64,000 bases of DNA from Pseudomonas extremaustralis. GTDB taxonomy: Bacteria > Pseudomonadota > Gammaproteobacteria > Pseudomonadales > Pseudomonadaceae. The notes beneath the pieces were generated by a model. It searched no databases. It had not been told where the DNA came from and saw only the letters and a program-made list of their open reading frames with translations. Below are positions 17,972 to 26,398 of the stretch, piece by piece. Location of the stretch: the NCBI RefSeq assembly GCF_900102035.1, contig NZ_LT629689.1:2294001-2358000 (forward strand). The letters run 5' to 3'. Position 1 is the first letter of the stretch. Each line of letters opens with the position of its first letter. The position numbers and the translations under genes are program-made.

Positions 17972-19081
17972 ATGGCCTTCAACAGCATCGCAGACATCAT
18001 CGAAGACTACCGCCAAGGCAAGATGGTGCTGCTGGTCGACGACGAAGACCGGGAAAACGAGGGCGATCTGTTGCTGCCCGCCGCTTGCTGCACCGCCGAG
18101 ACTATCAGCTTCATGGCCCGCGAAGCCCGTGGCCTGATCTGCCTGACCCTCACCGACGAACACTGCCAGCGCCTGGGCCTGGAGCAGATGGTGCCGAGCA
18201 ATGGCAGCGCGTTCAGCACCGCGTTCACCGTGTCCATCGAAGCCGCCAGCGGCGTGACCACCGGCATCTCCGCCGCCGACCGCGCACGCACGGTGGCGGC
18301 CGCCGTGGACGTCAATGCCGGCCCGGCCGACATCGTGCAGCCGGGGCATATCTTCCCGCTGCGCGCCAAGGACGGCGGTGTATTGACCCGCGCCGGCCAT
18401 ACCGAAGCCGGCTGCGACCTGGCGCGCCTGGCCGGACATACGCCGGCCTCGGTGATCGTCGAAGTGATGAACGACGACGGCACCATGGCCCGCCGCCCCG
18501 ACCTGGAAATCTTCGCGCGCAAGCACGGCATCAAGATCGGCACCATCGCCGACCTGATTCACTACCGCCTCAGCACCGAGCGCACCGTGGTGCGCATTGG
18601 CGAACGCGACCTGCCCACGGTGCATGGCACGTTCCGCCTGATCACCTTTGAAGACCGCATCGACGGCGGCGTGCACATGGCGATGGTCATGGGCCACTTA
18701 CGCCGCGACGAGCCGACACTGGTGCGCGTGCATGTAATCGACCCACTGCGCGACCTGGTCGGTGCCGAGTACAGCGGCCCGTCCAACTGGACGTTGTGGG
18801 CGGCCCTGCAGCGCGTGGCGGCCGAAGGCAGCGGCGTGGTGGTGGTACTGGCCAACCATGAATCGTCCCAGGCATTGCTCGAGCGCGTGCCGCAGTTGAC
18901 CCAGACGCAGCGCCCGTTCAACCGCTCGCAATCGCGGATTTATTCGGAGGTGGGAACCGGGGCGCAGATATTGCAGGACTTGGGCGTCGGCAAGCTGCGT
19001 CACCTCGGCCCGCCCCTGAAATACGCCGGGCTGACCGGCTACGACCTGGAGGTGGTCGAGAGCATTCCCTTTACCGAATGA
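17972..19081 (+). CDS. RibB-like 3,4-dihydroxy-2-butanone-4-phosphate synthase with degenerate GTP cyclohydrolase II domain
   Basis: 369 residues. The N-terminal domain (1-205) is a complete DHBP synthase: DDEDRENEGDLLLPA, TAFTVSIEA, and the C-terminal motif RAGHTEAGCDLARLAG. The C-terminal half aligns with GTP cyclohydrolase II, but where that enzyme has three zinc-binding Cys this one reads VRVHVIDPLRDLVGAEYSG with no Cys. Only the butanone-phosphate (riboflavin precursor) activity is therefore expected. The 69-base leader has no room for an FMN riboswitch, and the module palindrome lies at its promoter. It looks like a dedicated extra copy supplying flavin when the module is induced. Confidence 0.9.
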   Translation: MAFNSIADIIEDYRQGKMVLLVDDEDRENEGDLLLPAACCTAETISFMAREARGLICLTLTDEHCQRLGLEQMVPSNGSAFSTAFTVSIEAASGVTTGISAADRARTVAAAVDVNAGPADIVQPGHIFPLRAKDGGVLTRAGHTEAGCDLARLAGHTPASVIVEVMNDDGTMARRPDLEIFARKHGIKIGTIADLIHYRLSTERTVVRIGERDLPTVHGTFRLITFEDRIDGGVHMAMVMGHLRRDEPTLVRVHVIDPLRDLVGAEYSGPSNWTLWAALQRVAAEGSGVVVVLANHESSQALLERVPQLTQTQRPFNRSQSRIYSEVGTGAQILQDLGVGKLRHLGPPLKYAGLTGYDLEVVESIPFTE

Positions 19082-19117
19082 CAGATAACCGGTAAGGCAA
19101 AATGCTTGCACAAAGTT

Positions 19118-19142
19118 TGGAATACCATAATATGATATTCCA
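19118..19142. promoter_or_regulatory. Double half-site operator upstream of ABC importer
   Basis: TGGAATACCA at 19118-19127 and TGATATTCCA at 19133-19142 form a 25-bp imperfect palindrome with single-position differences from TGGTATACCA, centred on TAATA. It lies 167 bases before the binding-protein ATG, and the long leader also holds a GC hairpin at 19216-19236. It is probably the importer's version of the module operator. Confidence 0.5.
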
Positions 19143-19308
19143 TAGACCGAACGCTTTCGCCAAGTGCGCCCGCCAGGGACAGCACCAATAACAGCCCTTG
19201 GCACGGTCGTCTTTTGAGGCCCCCGATAGGGGTCTCGATGAACCTACTGCTCCCGATAGGCGGGCATTACCAAGCCCGCTCAAAAACACAACAAATGAGG
19301 GCGTGAAA

Positions 19309-20334
19309 ATGGTGTTGAACAAACGTGTAACTGCGGTTCTGTTCGCAGGTTTACTGGCCACGGCCACTCACGCGGCCCTGGCGGCCGAAAGCGTGAACTT
19401 CGTGAGCTGGGGCGGTAGCACCCAGGACGCGCAGAAACAGGCATGGGCCGATCCTTTCAGCAAGGCCAGCGGCATCACCGTTGTACAGGATGGCCCGACC
19501 GACTACGGCAAACTCAAAGCCATGGTCGAAAGCGGCAACGTGCAGTGGGACGTGGTGGATGTCGAGGCCGACTTCGCCTTGCGCGCCGCCGCCGAAGGCC
19601 TGCTCGAACCGCTGGACTTCTCGGTGATCCAGCGCGACAAGATCGACCCGCGCTTCGTCTCCGACCATGGCGTCGGTTCGTTCTTCTTCTCCTTCGTACT
19701 CGGCTACAACGAAGGCAAGCTCGGCGCCGCCAAGCCCCAGGACTGGACCGCGCTGTTCGACACCAAGACCTACCCCGGCAAACGCGCCCTCTACAAATGG
19801 CCAAGCCCTGGCGTACTCGAACTGGCCCTGCTCGCCGATGGCGTGCCCGCCGACAAGCTCTACCCCCTGGACCTGGACCGCGCCTTCAAGAAACTCGACA
19901 CCATCAAGAAAGACATCGTCTGGTGGGGCGGCGGTGCGCAGTCGCAGCAACTGCTGGCCTCAGGCGAAGTCAGCATGGGCCAGTTCTGGAACGGCCGTAT
20001 CCACGCCCTGCAGGAAGACGGCGCGCCAGTGGGCGTGAGCTGGAAGCAGAACCTGGTCATGGCCGACATCCTCGTCGTGCCTAAAGGCAGCAAAAACAAA
20101 GCCGCCGCGATGAAATTCCTGGCCAGTGCCAGCAGCGCCAAGGGCCAGGCCGATTTCTCCAACCTGACCGCTTATGCACCGGTGAACATCGACAGCGTGC
20201 AGCGCCTGGATTCGGTCCTTGCGCCCAACCTGCCGACGGCGTATGCCAAGGACCAGATCACCCTCGATTTCGCCTACTGGGCCAAGAACGGTCCGGCCAT
20301 TGCGACACGGTGGAATGAATGGCTAGTCAAATGA
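19309..20334 (+). CDS. ABC transporter periplasmic binding protein, polyamine (PotD/PotF) type
   Basis: 341 residues with a signal peptide (basic NKR, hydrophobic AVLFAGLLATATHAALA) and the fold of spermidine/putrescine-type binding proteins: VNFVSWGGSTQDAQKQAW near the N-terminus, WDVVDVEADFALRAAAEG, and WNGRIHALQEDGAPVG. The Asp/Trp set that binds polyamines in PotF is only partly recognisable, so the ligand may be another cationic or small organic compound. The ATG at 19309 has GAGG upstream. It is the first gene of a four-gene importer operon preceded by the module operator, and its stop overlaps the next gene. Confidence 0.88.
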   Translation: MVLNKRVTAVLFAGLLATATHAALAAESVNFVSWGGSTQDAQKQAWADPFSKASGITVVQDGPTDYGKLKAMVESGNVQWDVVDVEADFALRAAAEGLLEPLDFSVIQRDKIDPRFVSDHGVGSFFFSFVLGYNEGKLGAAKPQDWTALFDTKTYPGKRALYKWPSPGVLELALLADGVPADKLYPLDLDRAFKKLDTIKKDIVWWGGGAQSQQLLASGEVSMGQFWNGRIHALQEDGAPVGVSWKQNLVMADILVVPKGSKNKAAAMKFLASASSAKGQADFSNLTAYAPVNIDSVQRLDSVLAPNLPTAYAKDQITLDFAYWAKNGPAIATRWNEWLVK

Positions 20335-21248
20335 AAATGACGGCAACCACGCCGACCGGGAGCGCCCTCGGCGCTGCCGGCGCGGTATCCCGCAACGCCG
20401 GGGCGCCGTCCCTGGCCCAGCGCTGGCGGGGGGCGGGCAACCTGATCCCGGCCCTGCTGTTCCTCGGCCTGTTCTTCCTCGCACCGCTGATCGGCCTGTT
20501 GCTGCGCGGCGTGCTGGAACCGGTGCCGGGCCTGGGCAACTATGAGCAATTGTTCGCCAACTCGGCCTACGCCCGCGTGCTGCTCAATACCTTTTCGGTA
20601 GCGGGCCTGGTGACCCTGTTCAGCCTGTTGCTGGGCTTCCCGCTGGCCTGGGCGATTACCCTGGTGCCACGGGGCTGGGGCCGCTGGATACTGAATATCG
20701 TGCTGCTGTCGATGTGGACCAGCCTGCTGGCCCGCACCTATTCCTGGCTGGTCTTGCTGCAAGCCTCCGGGGTGATCAACAAAGCGCTGATGGCCATGGG
20801 CATCATCGATCAACCGCTGGAGATGGTGCATAACCTCACCGGCGTGGTGATCGGCATGAGCTACATCATGATCCCGTTCATCGTGCTGCCGTTGCAGGCG
20901 ACCATGCAGGCCATCGACCCGATGATCCTGCAGGCCGGGTCTATCTGCGGCGCAAGCCCCTGGACCAACTTCTTCCGGGTATTCCTGCCACTGTGCCGGC
21001 CGGGGTTGTTTTCCGGCGGTTTGATGGTGTTCGTGATGTCCCTCGGTTACTACGTCACCCCGGCGCTGCTCGGCGGTGCGCAGAACATGATGCTGCCCGA
21101 GTTCATCATTCAGCAGGTGCAATCGTTCCTCAATTGGGGCCTGGCCAGTGCCGGTGCCGCGTTGCTGATCTTCATCACGCTGGTGCTGTTCTACTTCTAC
21201 CTGAAGCTTCAGCCGGAATCCCCGGTTGGCGCCAGTAACGCGAGGTAA
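20331..21248 (+). CDS. ABC transporter permease, PotB type
   Basis: 305-residue inner-membrane permease with about six helices. The first is NLIPALLFLGLFFLAPLIGL, and the EAA-type cytoplasmic loop reads QAGSICGASPWTNFFRVFLP. It forms the channel with the second permease. The ATG at 20331 overlaps the binding-protein stop (ATGA). An in-frame ATG at 20319 with GGTGGA upstream is an alternative start adding four residues. Confidence 0.88.
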   Translation: MKMTATTPTGSALGAAGAVSRNAGAPSLAQRWRGAGNLIPALLFLGLFFLAPLIGLLLRGVLEPVPGLGNYEQLFANSAYARVLLNTFSVAGLVTLFSLLLGFPLAWAITLVPRGWGRWILNIVLLSMWTSLLARTYSWLVLLQASGVINKALMAMGIIDQPLEMVHNLTGVVIGMSYIMIPFIVLPLQATMQAIDPMILQAGSICGASPWTNFFRVFLPLCRPGLFSGGLMVFVMSLGYYVTPALLGGAQNMMLPEFIIQQVQSFLNWGLASAGAALLIFITLVLFYFYLKLQPESPVGASNAR

Positions 21249-21254
21249 GCCGTC

Positions 21255-22064
21255 ATGCTGCTGACTCCGAATGCCATGAGCCGCAGGATGCGCCTGGGCC
21301 TCTATACCACCACCGGCTTGATTGGTTTGTTCCTGCTGCTGCCGATCGTGTTTATCGTGTTGCTATCGTTCGGTTCGTCCCAATGGCTGGTGTTCCCGCC
21401 ACCGGGCTGGACGCTGAAATGGTACGGCCAGTTCTTCTCCAACGCCGACTGGATGAACGCGGCGATGGCCAGCCTCAAGGTCGCGGTGCTGACCACCGTG
21501 TTTGCCGTGGCGCTGGGCCTGCCCACCGCGTTTGCCCTGGTGCGTGGGCGTTTCCCTGGCCGCGAGTTGCTCTACGGTCTGTTCACCCTGCCGATGATCG
21601 TGCCGTTGGTGATCATCGCCGTGGCGGTCTACGCGCTGTTCCTCAAGCTCGGCTATACCGGCACGATGTTCGCGTTTGTGGTCAGCCATGTGATCGTCGC
21701 GCTGCCGTTCACCATCATCTCGATCATCAACTCGCTGAAGCTGTTCGATCAGTCGATTGAAGACGCGGCGGTGATCTGCGGCGCCTCGCGCCTGCAGGCG
21801 GTGTTCAAGGTGACCTTCCCGGCGATCCGCCCGGGGATGGTGGCCGGTGCGCTGTTCGCCTTTCTCGTCTCGTGGGACGAAGTGGTGCTCAGCGTGATGA
21901 TGGCCAGCCCGACCCTGCAAACCCTTCCCGTGAAAATGTGGACCACCCTGCGCCAGGACCTGACGCCTGTGATCGCCGTCGCCTCGACGCTGCTGATCGG
22001 CCTGTCGGTACTGGTCATGGTGATTGCCGCCGCCGTTCGCCGGCGCACAGAAACCCGCGCTTGA
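21255..22064 (+). CDS. ABC transporter permease, PotC type
   Basis: 269 residues, six helices, beginning with LGLYTTTGLIGLFLLLPIVF. The EAA loop DAAVICGASRLQAVFKVTFP docks with the ATPase, and the following FAFLVSWDEVVLSVMM segment is typical of PotC-like partners. It is the second channel half, 6 bases after the PotB-type gene. Confidence 0.88.
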   Translation: MLLTPNAMSRRMRLGLYTTTGLIGLFLLLPIVFIVLLSFGSSQWLVFPPPGWTLKWYGQFFSNADWMNAAMASLKVAVLTTVFAVALGLPTAFALVRGRFPGRELLYGLFTLPMIVPLVIIAVAVYALFLKLGYTGTMFAFVVSHVIVALPFTIISIINSLKLFDQSIEDAAVICGASRLQAVFKVTFPAIRPGMVAGALFAFLVSWDEVVLSVMMASPTLQTLPVKMWTTLRQDLTPVIAVASTLLIGLSVLVMVIAAAVRRRTETRA

Positions 22065-22081
22065 GCGCCGAGGAGCAAGAC

Positions 22082-23236
22082 ATGAGTGCAGTGATCCAAG
22101 ATGCCGTGCAGAACCCTGGCCAGACCCTGGTCAGCCTGCGCAACCTGAACAAGTTCTACGGCGAATTCGCTGCCGTGGACAATATCTCGCTGGACATCAA
22201 GGACGGCGAGTTCCTCACCTTCCTCGGCTCCAGCGGCTCGGGCAAAAGCACCACCCTGTCGATGCTCGCCGGCTTCGAGACACCCAGCAGCGGCGAGATC
22301 CTGGTGGGCGGCCAGTCGCTGGTCAACGTACCGCCGCACAAGCGCGACATCGGCATGGTGTTCCAGCGCTACTCGCTGTTCCCGCACCTGTCGGTCCGCG
22401 ACAACATCGCCTTTCCCCTGGCGATCCGCAAACTGGCCAGCGCCGAACGCGAGAAGCGTGTCGACGCCATGCTCAAGCTGGTGCAGCTGGAACAATTCGC
22501 CCATCGCCGCCCGTCGCAACTGTCCGGCGGCCAGCAACAGCGCGTCGCCATCGCCAGGGCGTTGGTGTATGAGCCACGCATCCTGCTGATGGACGAACCC
22601 CTCGGCGCCCTCGACAAGAAACTGCGTGAAGACTTGCAGGACGAACTGCGCCAACTGCATCGGCGCCTGGGCATCACCATCGTCTATGTGACCCACGACC
22701 AGGAAGAAGCCATGCGCCTGTCCCAGCGCATCGCGATTTTCAGCCACGGCAAGATCGTCGGCCTGGGCAGCGGTTTCGACCTGTACCAGAACCCGCCGAA
22801 CGCGTTTGTCGCCTCGTTCCTGGGCAACTCCAACTTCCTCAAGCTCAAGGCCCAGGGCAATGCAGCGGCGGCGTTCGAGGGGCAATCGCTGTCGATCCGC
22901 CTGACCAGTGGGCTGCGCAGCGAGCAGGATGTGCTGCTGATGGTCCGCCCGGAAAAAGCCCTGGCGCTGAGCGTCGAACAAGCCGCCGAACAGCCATTGG
23001 CGGCCGGTTGGAATGAAGTGTCGGCGATTGTCGGCGAAGTGCTGTTCCTCGGCGAAAGCCAGACCTGCAGCGTGAAAACCCTGGGCGGCACCTCGATGAC
23101 GGTCAAGGCGCTGTCCGCCGCCGGCATGCCGCTCAAGACCGGCGACCCGGTGCGCGTGCGCTGGGCCACGGCGGATGCCTGCGTGTACACCGAATGGGCC
23201 GAAAGCGACCTGAACAAAGCCGCCGGTGCCCACTAA
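22082..23236 (+). CDS. ABC transporter ATP-binding protein, PotA type
   Basis: 384 residues. Nucleotide-binding motifs are complete: Walker A GSSGSGKST, Q-loop FQRYSLFPHL, signature LSGGQQQRVAIARAL, Walker B ILLMDEPLGALD and H-loop YVTHDQ. The C-terminal third is a TOBE domain as in spermidine/putrescine ATPases. The ATG at 22082 follows GAGGAGCAAG. It energises the importer and closes the four-gene operon, which ends at a hairpin facing convergent nudK. No iron- or sulfate-specific features were seen. Confidence 0.9.
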   Translation: MSAVIQDAVQNPGQTLVSLRNLNKFYGEFAAVDNISLDIKDGEFLTFLGSSGSGKSTTLSMLAGFETPSSGEILVGGQSLVNVPPHKRDIGMVFQRYSLFPHLSVRDNIAFPLAIRKLASAEREKRVDAMLKLVQLEQFAHRRPSQLSGGQQQRVAIARALVYEPRILLMDEPLGALDKKLREDLQDELRQLHRRLGITIVYVTHDQEEAMRLSQRIAIFSHGKIVGLGSGFDLYQNPPNAFVASFLGNSNFLKLKAQGNAAAAFEGQSLSIRLTSGLRSEQDVLLMVRPEKALALSVEQAAEQPLAAGWNEVSAIVGEVLFLGESQTCSVKTLGGTSMTVKALSAAGMPLKTGDPVRVRWATADACVYTEWAESDLNKAAGAH

Positions 23237-23271
23237 ACCAAACAAAAAGCTGAACTACAGATGGAGCCGTA

Positions 23272-23305
23272 GGTGAGAGAGGGATGTGTACACGCCCTCC
23301 TCACC
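23272..23305. terminator. Hairpin between convergent ABC operon and nudK
   Basis: GGTGAG ... GAGGG and CCCTC ... CTCACC flank the palindrome GTGTACAC, making an interrupted stem of about 15 pairs that reaches into the nudK stop codon. It is probably a two-way terminator. Confidence 0.45.
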
Positions 23306-23888
23306 ACCCCTCTTTCAACATCCGCAACTCCAGATGCTGCAACAACATGATGGTCTTGCCATCCACAATCTCCCCGCTCTGCACCATCGCCAGCGCCTGT
23401 TCGAAGCCCAGTTCCAGCACTTCGATATCCTCGCCCTCCTCCTCCAGCCCGCCACCGGCGCCAACCCGGTCACCCGGCTGGTATTCACCGAGAAAGAAGT
23501 GAATGCGCTCGGTCACCGACCCCGGGCTCATGAACGCCGCGTAGACTTTCTCCACCTGCCCCACGCGATAGCCGGTCTCTTCCTCGGCTTCCAGGCGGAT
23601 GCGCTCCTCGGGGCTGGCGTTGTCCAGCAAGCCCGCCGCGGTCTCGATCAGGTAGCCGGGGTAATCGTTGACGAAGGTGGGCATGCGGAACTGACGGATC
23701 AGCAGCACGGTGCGCTGCTCACGGTTGTACAACAGGATGGTCGCGCCGTTGCCCCGGTCGTACACTTCGCGGGTCTGGGCTTGCCAGCGACCGTCGCGGC
23801 GGCGCAGCTCGAAGCTGTATTTTTTCAGCAGGTACCAATTGTCCGAGAGCGTTTCTTCAGCGGTGATGCGAATGGGGCTGTTGTCCAT
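23301..23888 (-). CDS. nudK: GDP-mannose pyrophosphatase NudK-type Nudix hydrolase
   Basis: 195 residues with the Nudix box in AAGLLDNASPEERIRLEAEE then ETGYRVG, preceded by VLLIRQFRMPTFVNDYPGYL, as in NudK and ADP-ribose pyrophosphatases. A long insert (RVGAGGGLEEEGEDIEVLEL) matches the GDP-mannose branch. It hydrolyses GDP-mannose or a similar sugar nucleotide. The start at 23888 is chosen because the segment upstream of it is basic and unlike the family. It is convergent with the ABC operon and divergent from the GGEEF gene. Confidence 0.82.
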   Translation of the reverse strand: MDNSPIRITAEETLSDNWYLLKKYSFELRRRDGRWQAQTREVYDRGNGATILLYNREQRTVLLIRQFRMPTFVNDYPGYLIETAAGLLDNASPEERIRLEAEEETGYRVGQVEKVYAAFMSPGSVTERIHFFLGEYQPGDRVGAGGGLEEEGEDIEVLELGFEQALAMVQSGEIVDGKTIMLLQHLELRMLKEGW

Positions 23889-24005
23889 GGTCGGGCCTTT
23901 GCGCAAAGAAGCGCGAGCATGTCGCGCTGCCAAGGCCAGCGTCAAGCGCGCGACATGCGGCTACAATCGCGCTCCACAACAAGCTCTCTGTCCAGGTCCG
24001 AGCCA

Positions 24006-25157
24006 ATGATGCTGCACATCCCGACGCTACTGATAGTGGCCGTGTTCGTGTTCTGCCTGATGGGCCTGCTCACGGTGCATGCCTGGAGCCGTGGCCGCGA
24101 GCCGACCCTGGGTTACCTGGGCATCATGTTGCTGTTCGCGTCCCTGGGCACCGGGTTGATCGTGGTGCGTGGCGCGGGCATGGATTTCGTCGCGCTGATC
24201 ATCGGCAATCTGGTCCTGCTGCTCAGTGCCGCGATGAACTGGACCGCCATGCGCGCCTTCGTGCATCGCGGCCCCAACATGCCGGGGATCTTTGCCGGGT
24301 GCGGACTGTGGCTGGTGATGTGCCTGGTGCCGCAGTTCTACAACTCGCTGTCGGCGCGGGTCATGTTGTATTCGCTGCTGGCGGCCGCTTATGGCGTGTT
24401 GTCGGCCCTGGAGTTATGGCGCAAGCGCGCCAGCCTTGAAGTGGCCTACGCCCCCGCCCTGGTACTGACCCTGTGGCACACGGGCTTTTACGCGATTCGT
24501 GCGTTCCTCGACCCCGGCCTGCCGCTCAAGAGTGCGCAGACATCCGCCGGTGACGGCGTGCCGTTTTTCTCATTCATGCTGTTCGAGTCCATGCTGTATG
24601 CCATCGGCATCGCCTACGTCACCCTGGCAATGGTCAAGGAGCGCGCCGAACTGCGCTTCAAGGCCGCCGCGTTCAGTGACGCGCTGACCGGTGCCGGCAA
24701 CCGCCGCGCCTTTATGCAAAAAGGCGAACAACTGCTGGCGGACAGTGCCCGTCGCCAGCAGACCGTGGCCCTGCTGCTGTGCGACCTGGACAACTTCAAG
24801 CGCCTGAATGACAGCTTCGGCCACCCCATGGGCGACCAAGCGCTGATCGCGTTCAGCCAAGTGACCCGGGCCACGTTGCGCAAGGGTGATTTGTTCGCGC
24901 GGATCGGCGGCGAGGAGTTCGCCTGCCTGCTGGCCGACAGCGACGAAGCCGTGGCCTTCGAAGTGGCCGAGCGCATTCGCCAGGCCTTTGCCCACCTGGA
25001 CCTGCTGGCGCCGGGGTTCCTCAGCGTGAGCATCGGTATCGTCAGCACCGACCGGGCGGGCTACGACCTGTCGCACTTGCTGTCCCAGGCCGACCAGGCG
25101 CTGTATCTGGCCAAGGCCCAGGGACGTAACCGGGTGCAGAGGATGGCGACCGCCTGA
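24006..25157 (+). CDS. Membrane-bound diguanylate cyclase (GGEEF)
   Basis: 383 residues. Six or seven hydrophobic helices fill residues 1-205, and a GGDEF domain occupies the rest. The active-site loop reads IGGEEFACLL and the I-site RKGD lies five residues before it, so the enzyme should make c-di-GMP and be subject to product inhibition. The substrate-binding NRRAFMQ and LCDLDNFKRLNDSFGH segments are intact. The membrane region resembles an unassigned MASE-like sensor. It starts at ATG 24006, divergent from nudK, and appears to be a single-gene unit. Confidence 0.9.
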   Translation: MMLHIPTLLIVAVFVFCLMGLLTVHAWSRGREPTLGYLGIMLLFASLGTGLIVVRGAGMDFVALIIGNLVLLLSAAMNWTAMRAFVHRGPNMPGIFAGCGLWLVMCLVPQFYNSLSARVMLYSLLAAAYGVLSALELWRKRASLEVAYAPALVLTLWHTGFYAIRAFLDPGLPLKSAQTSAGDGVPFFSFMLFESMLYAIGIAYVTLAMVKERAELRFKAAAFSDALTGAGNRRAFMQKGEQLLADSARRQQTVALLLCDLDNFKRLNDSFGHPMGDQALIAFSQVTRATLRKGDLFARIGGEEFACLLADSDEAVAFEVAERIRQAFAHLDLLAPGFLSVSIGIVSTDRAGYDLSHLLSQADQALYLAKAQGRNRVQRMATA

Positions 25158-25279
25158 GTGGGCAATGCTTGGATATTGAAATACGTTGCAAGCAATCGTC
25201 GTGCACGGCCGTCGAATTAATGCCTGCCGGCCTGAAGCATCTGGTACAACCCCCGCTTCACTTTTGCCCAGGAACCTTC

Positions 25280-26206
25280 ATGTCTTCTCGTTTTCTGTCT
25301 CGCCTGAGACTGCGCTGGCTTCCACTGCTGTGCATGGCACTGTTGATCGTCGGCCTGCCCGTGGGTTGCGCCGTGCTGCAACACACGGAGCGCGAGCTGG
25401 TTTTCCGCATAGAACCGGGCATCGCCGGTTGGTACAGCGGCTTGCCCAAGACCGTGCAGGAGTTCGAACTCACGCCCGCCCGTTTCAAATCGGGGCAGAA
25501 CATTCATGGCTGGTGGTACCCGGCGGCCAGGCCGGACGCGCCGGCCATCCTCTACCTGCACGGCGTGCGCTGGAACCTCACCGGGCAGTTGTTTCGTATC
25601 GAGCAATTGCACGCCCTGGGCTACTCGGTGTTCGCCATCGACTACCGTGGGTTCGGCCAGAGCCAGGGCGAGTTGCCATCGGAAACCAGCGTCTACGAAG
25701 ACGCGCGCATCGCCTGGGAACGCTTCCAACAGCTGCAACCTGACCCGGACAAACGCCTGATCTACGGCCACTCCCTGGGCGGTGCGGTGGCCATCGACCT
25801 GGCCGTGGAGCTGGGCAGGCAAACGCCGCTGCCGGTGCGTGGGCTGGTGATCGAATCCACCTTCACCTCCCTGGCGGATGTGGCCACGGCGGTGGCCAAC
25901 ACCTCGCTACCGGTGCGCTGGTTGCTGTCGCAGAAGTTCGACTCCATCGACAAGATCGCCGACATCCACATGCCATTGCTGTTGGTGCATGGCCTCGACG
26001 ACAACTACGTGCCGCCGCGTTTCAGCGAGCAATTATTCGACGCCGCCCAGGAGCCCAAGCAGCTGCTCCTGGTGCCCGGCGCCAGCCATAACAACAGCAT
26101 GAGCCTGGCCGGACGCAATTATGGCCAGGCGCTGGACACCCTGATGCAAACCAAGATGCCAGCACCGATGGTGGCACGCTCCACAGGGCGCAACGGCGAC
26201 TCCTGA
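25280..26206 (+). CDS. Membrane-anchored alpha/beta hydrolase (BEM46/ABHD13-like)
   Basis: 308 residues with an N-terminal hydrophobic anchor (WLPLLCMALLIVGLPVGCAV). A Cys at the end could be a weak lipobox, but the preceding residues are not canonical. The hydrolase domain has LYLHGVRWN, AIDYRGFGQSQGE, the nucleophile elbow GHSLGG, an acid in HGLDDNYVP and His in GASHNNS. It is similar to the serine hydrolases of the BEM46 group, which have unknown natural substrates. It stands 122 bases after the cyclase gene and is followed by a T-rich terminator. Confidence 0.83.
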   Translation: MSSRFLSRLRLRWLPLLCMALLIVGLPVGCAVLQHTERELVFRIEPGIAGWYSGLPKTVQEFELTPARFKSGQNIHGWWYPAARPDAPAILYLHGVRWNLTGQLFRIEQLHALGYSVFAIDYRGFGQSQGELPSETSVYEDARIAWERFQQLQPDPDKRLIYGHSLGGAVAIDLAVELGRQTPLPVRGLVIESTFTSLADVATAVANTSLPVRWLLSQKFDSIDKIADIHMPLLLVHGLDDNYVPPRFSEQLFDAAQEPKQLLLVPGASHNNSMSLAGRNYGQALDTLMQTKMPAPMVARSTGRNGDS

Positions 26207-26350
26207 AAACGCTTTTCGGCACTGGGTCCGCGCTTGGCTGTCAAGCGCAAACCCTGCCCATACTGGCCCGCGCGGGCAATTGATCAAATATTGACCTCTG
26301 GTTAAATCGCCATACCCGCCGGGGCCTCACAAAGTTATCCACAGAGATAC

Positions 26351-26388
26351 CCACGGTTTTCGTGGACAACTCTTTTTATTTTTTTACG
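26351..26388. terminator. Rho-independent terminator between convergent hydrolase and 2-hydroxy-acid dehydrogenase genes
   Basis: CCACG-loop-CGTGG (26351-26365) is followed by TCTTTTTATTTTTTT, the classic stem plus T run for rightward transcription. The leftward gene ends at 26399, so the A/T-rich stretch lies just past its stop. Confidence 0.7.
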
Positions 26389-26398
26389 ATTTTTTTGC

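Noticed and set aside
26335..26343. TTATCCACA, a perfect DnaA box
   Set aside because: It is single, with no cluster of boxes, no AT-rich unwinding region beyond the terminator, and no dnaA/rpmH neighbours. It is not an origin.
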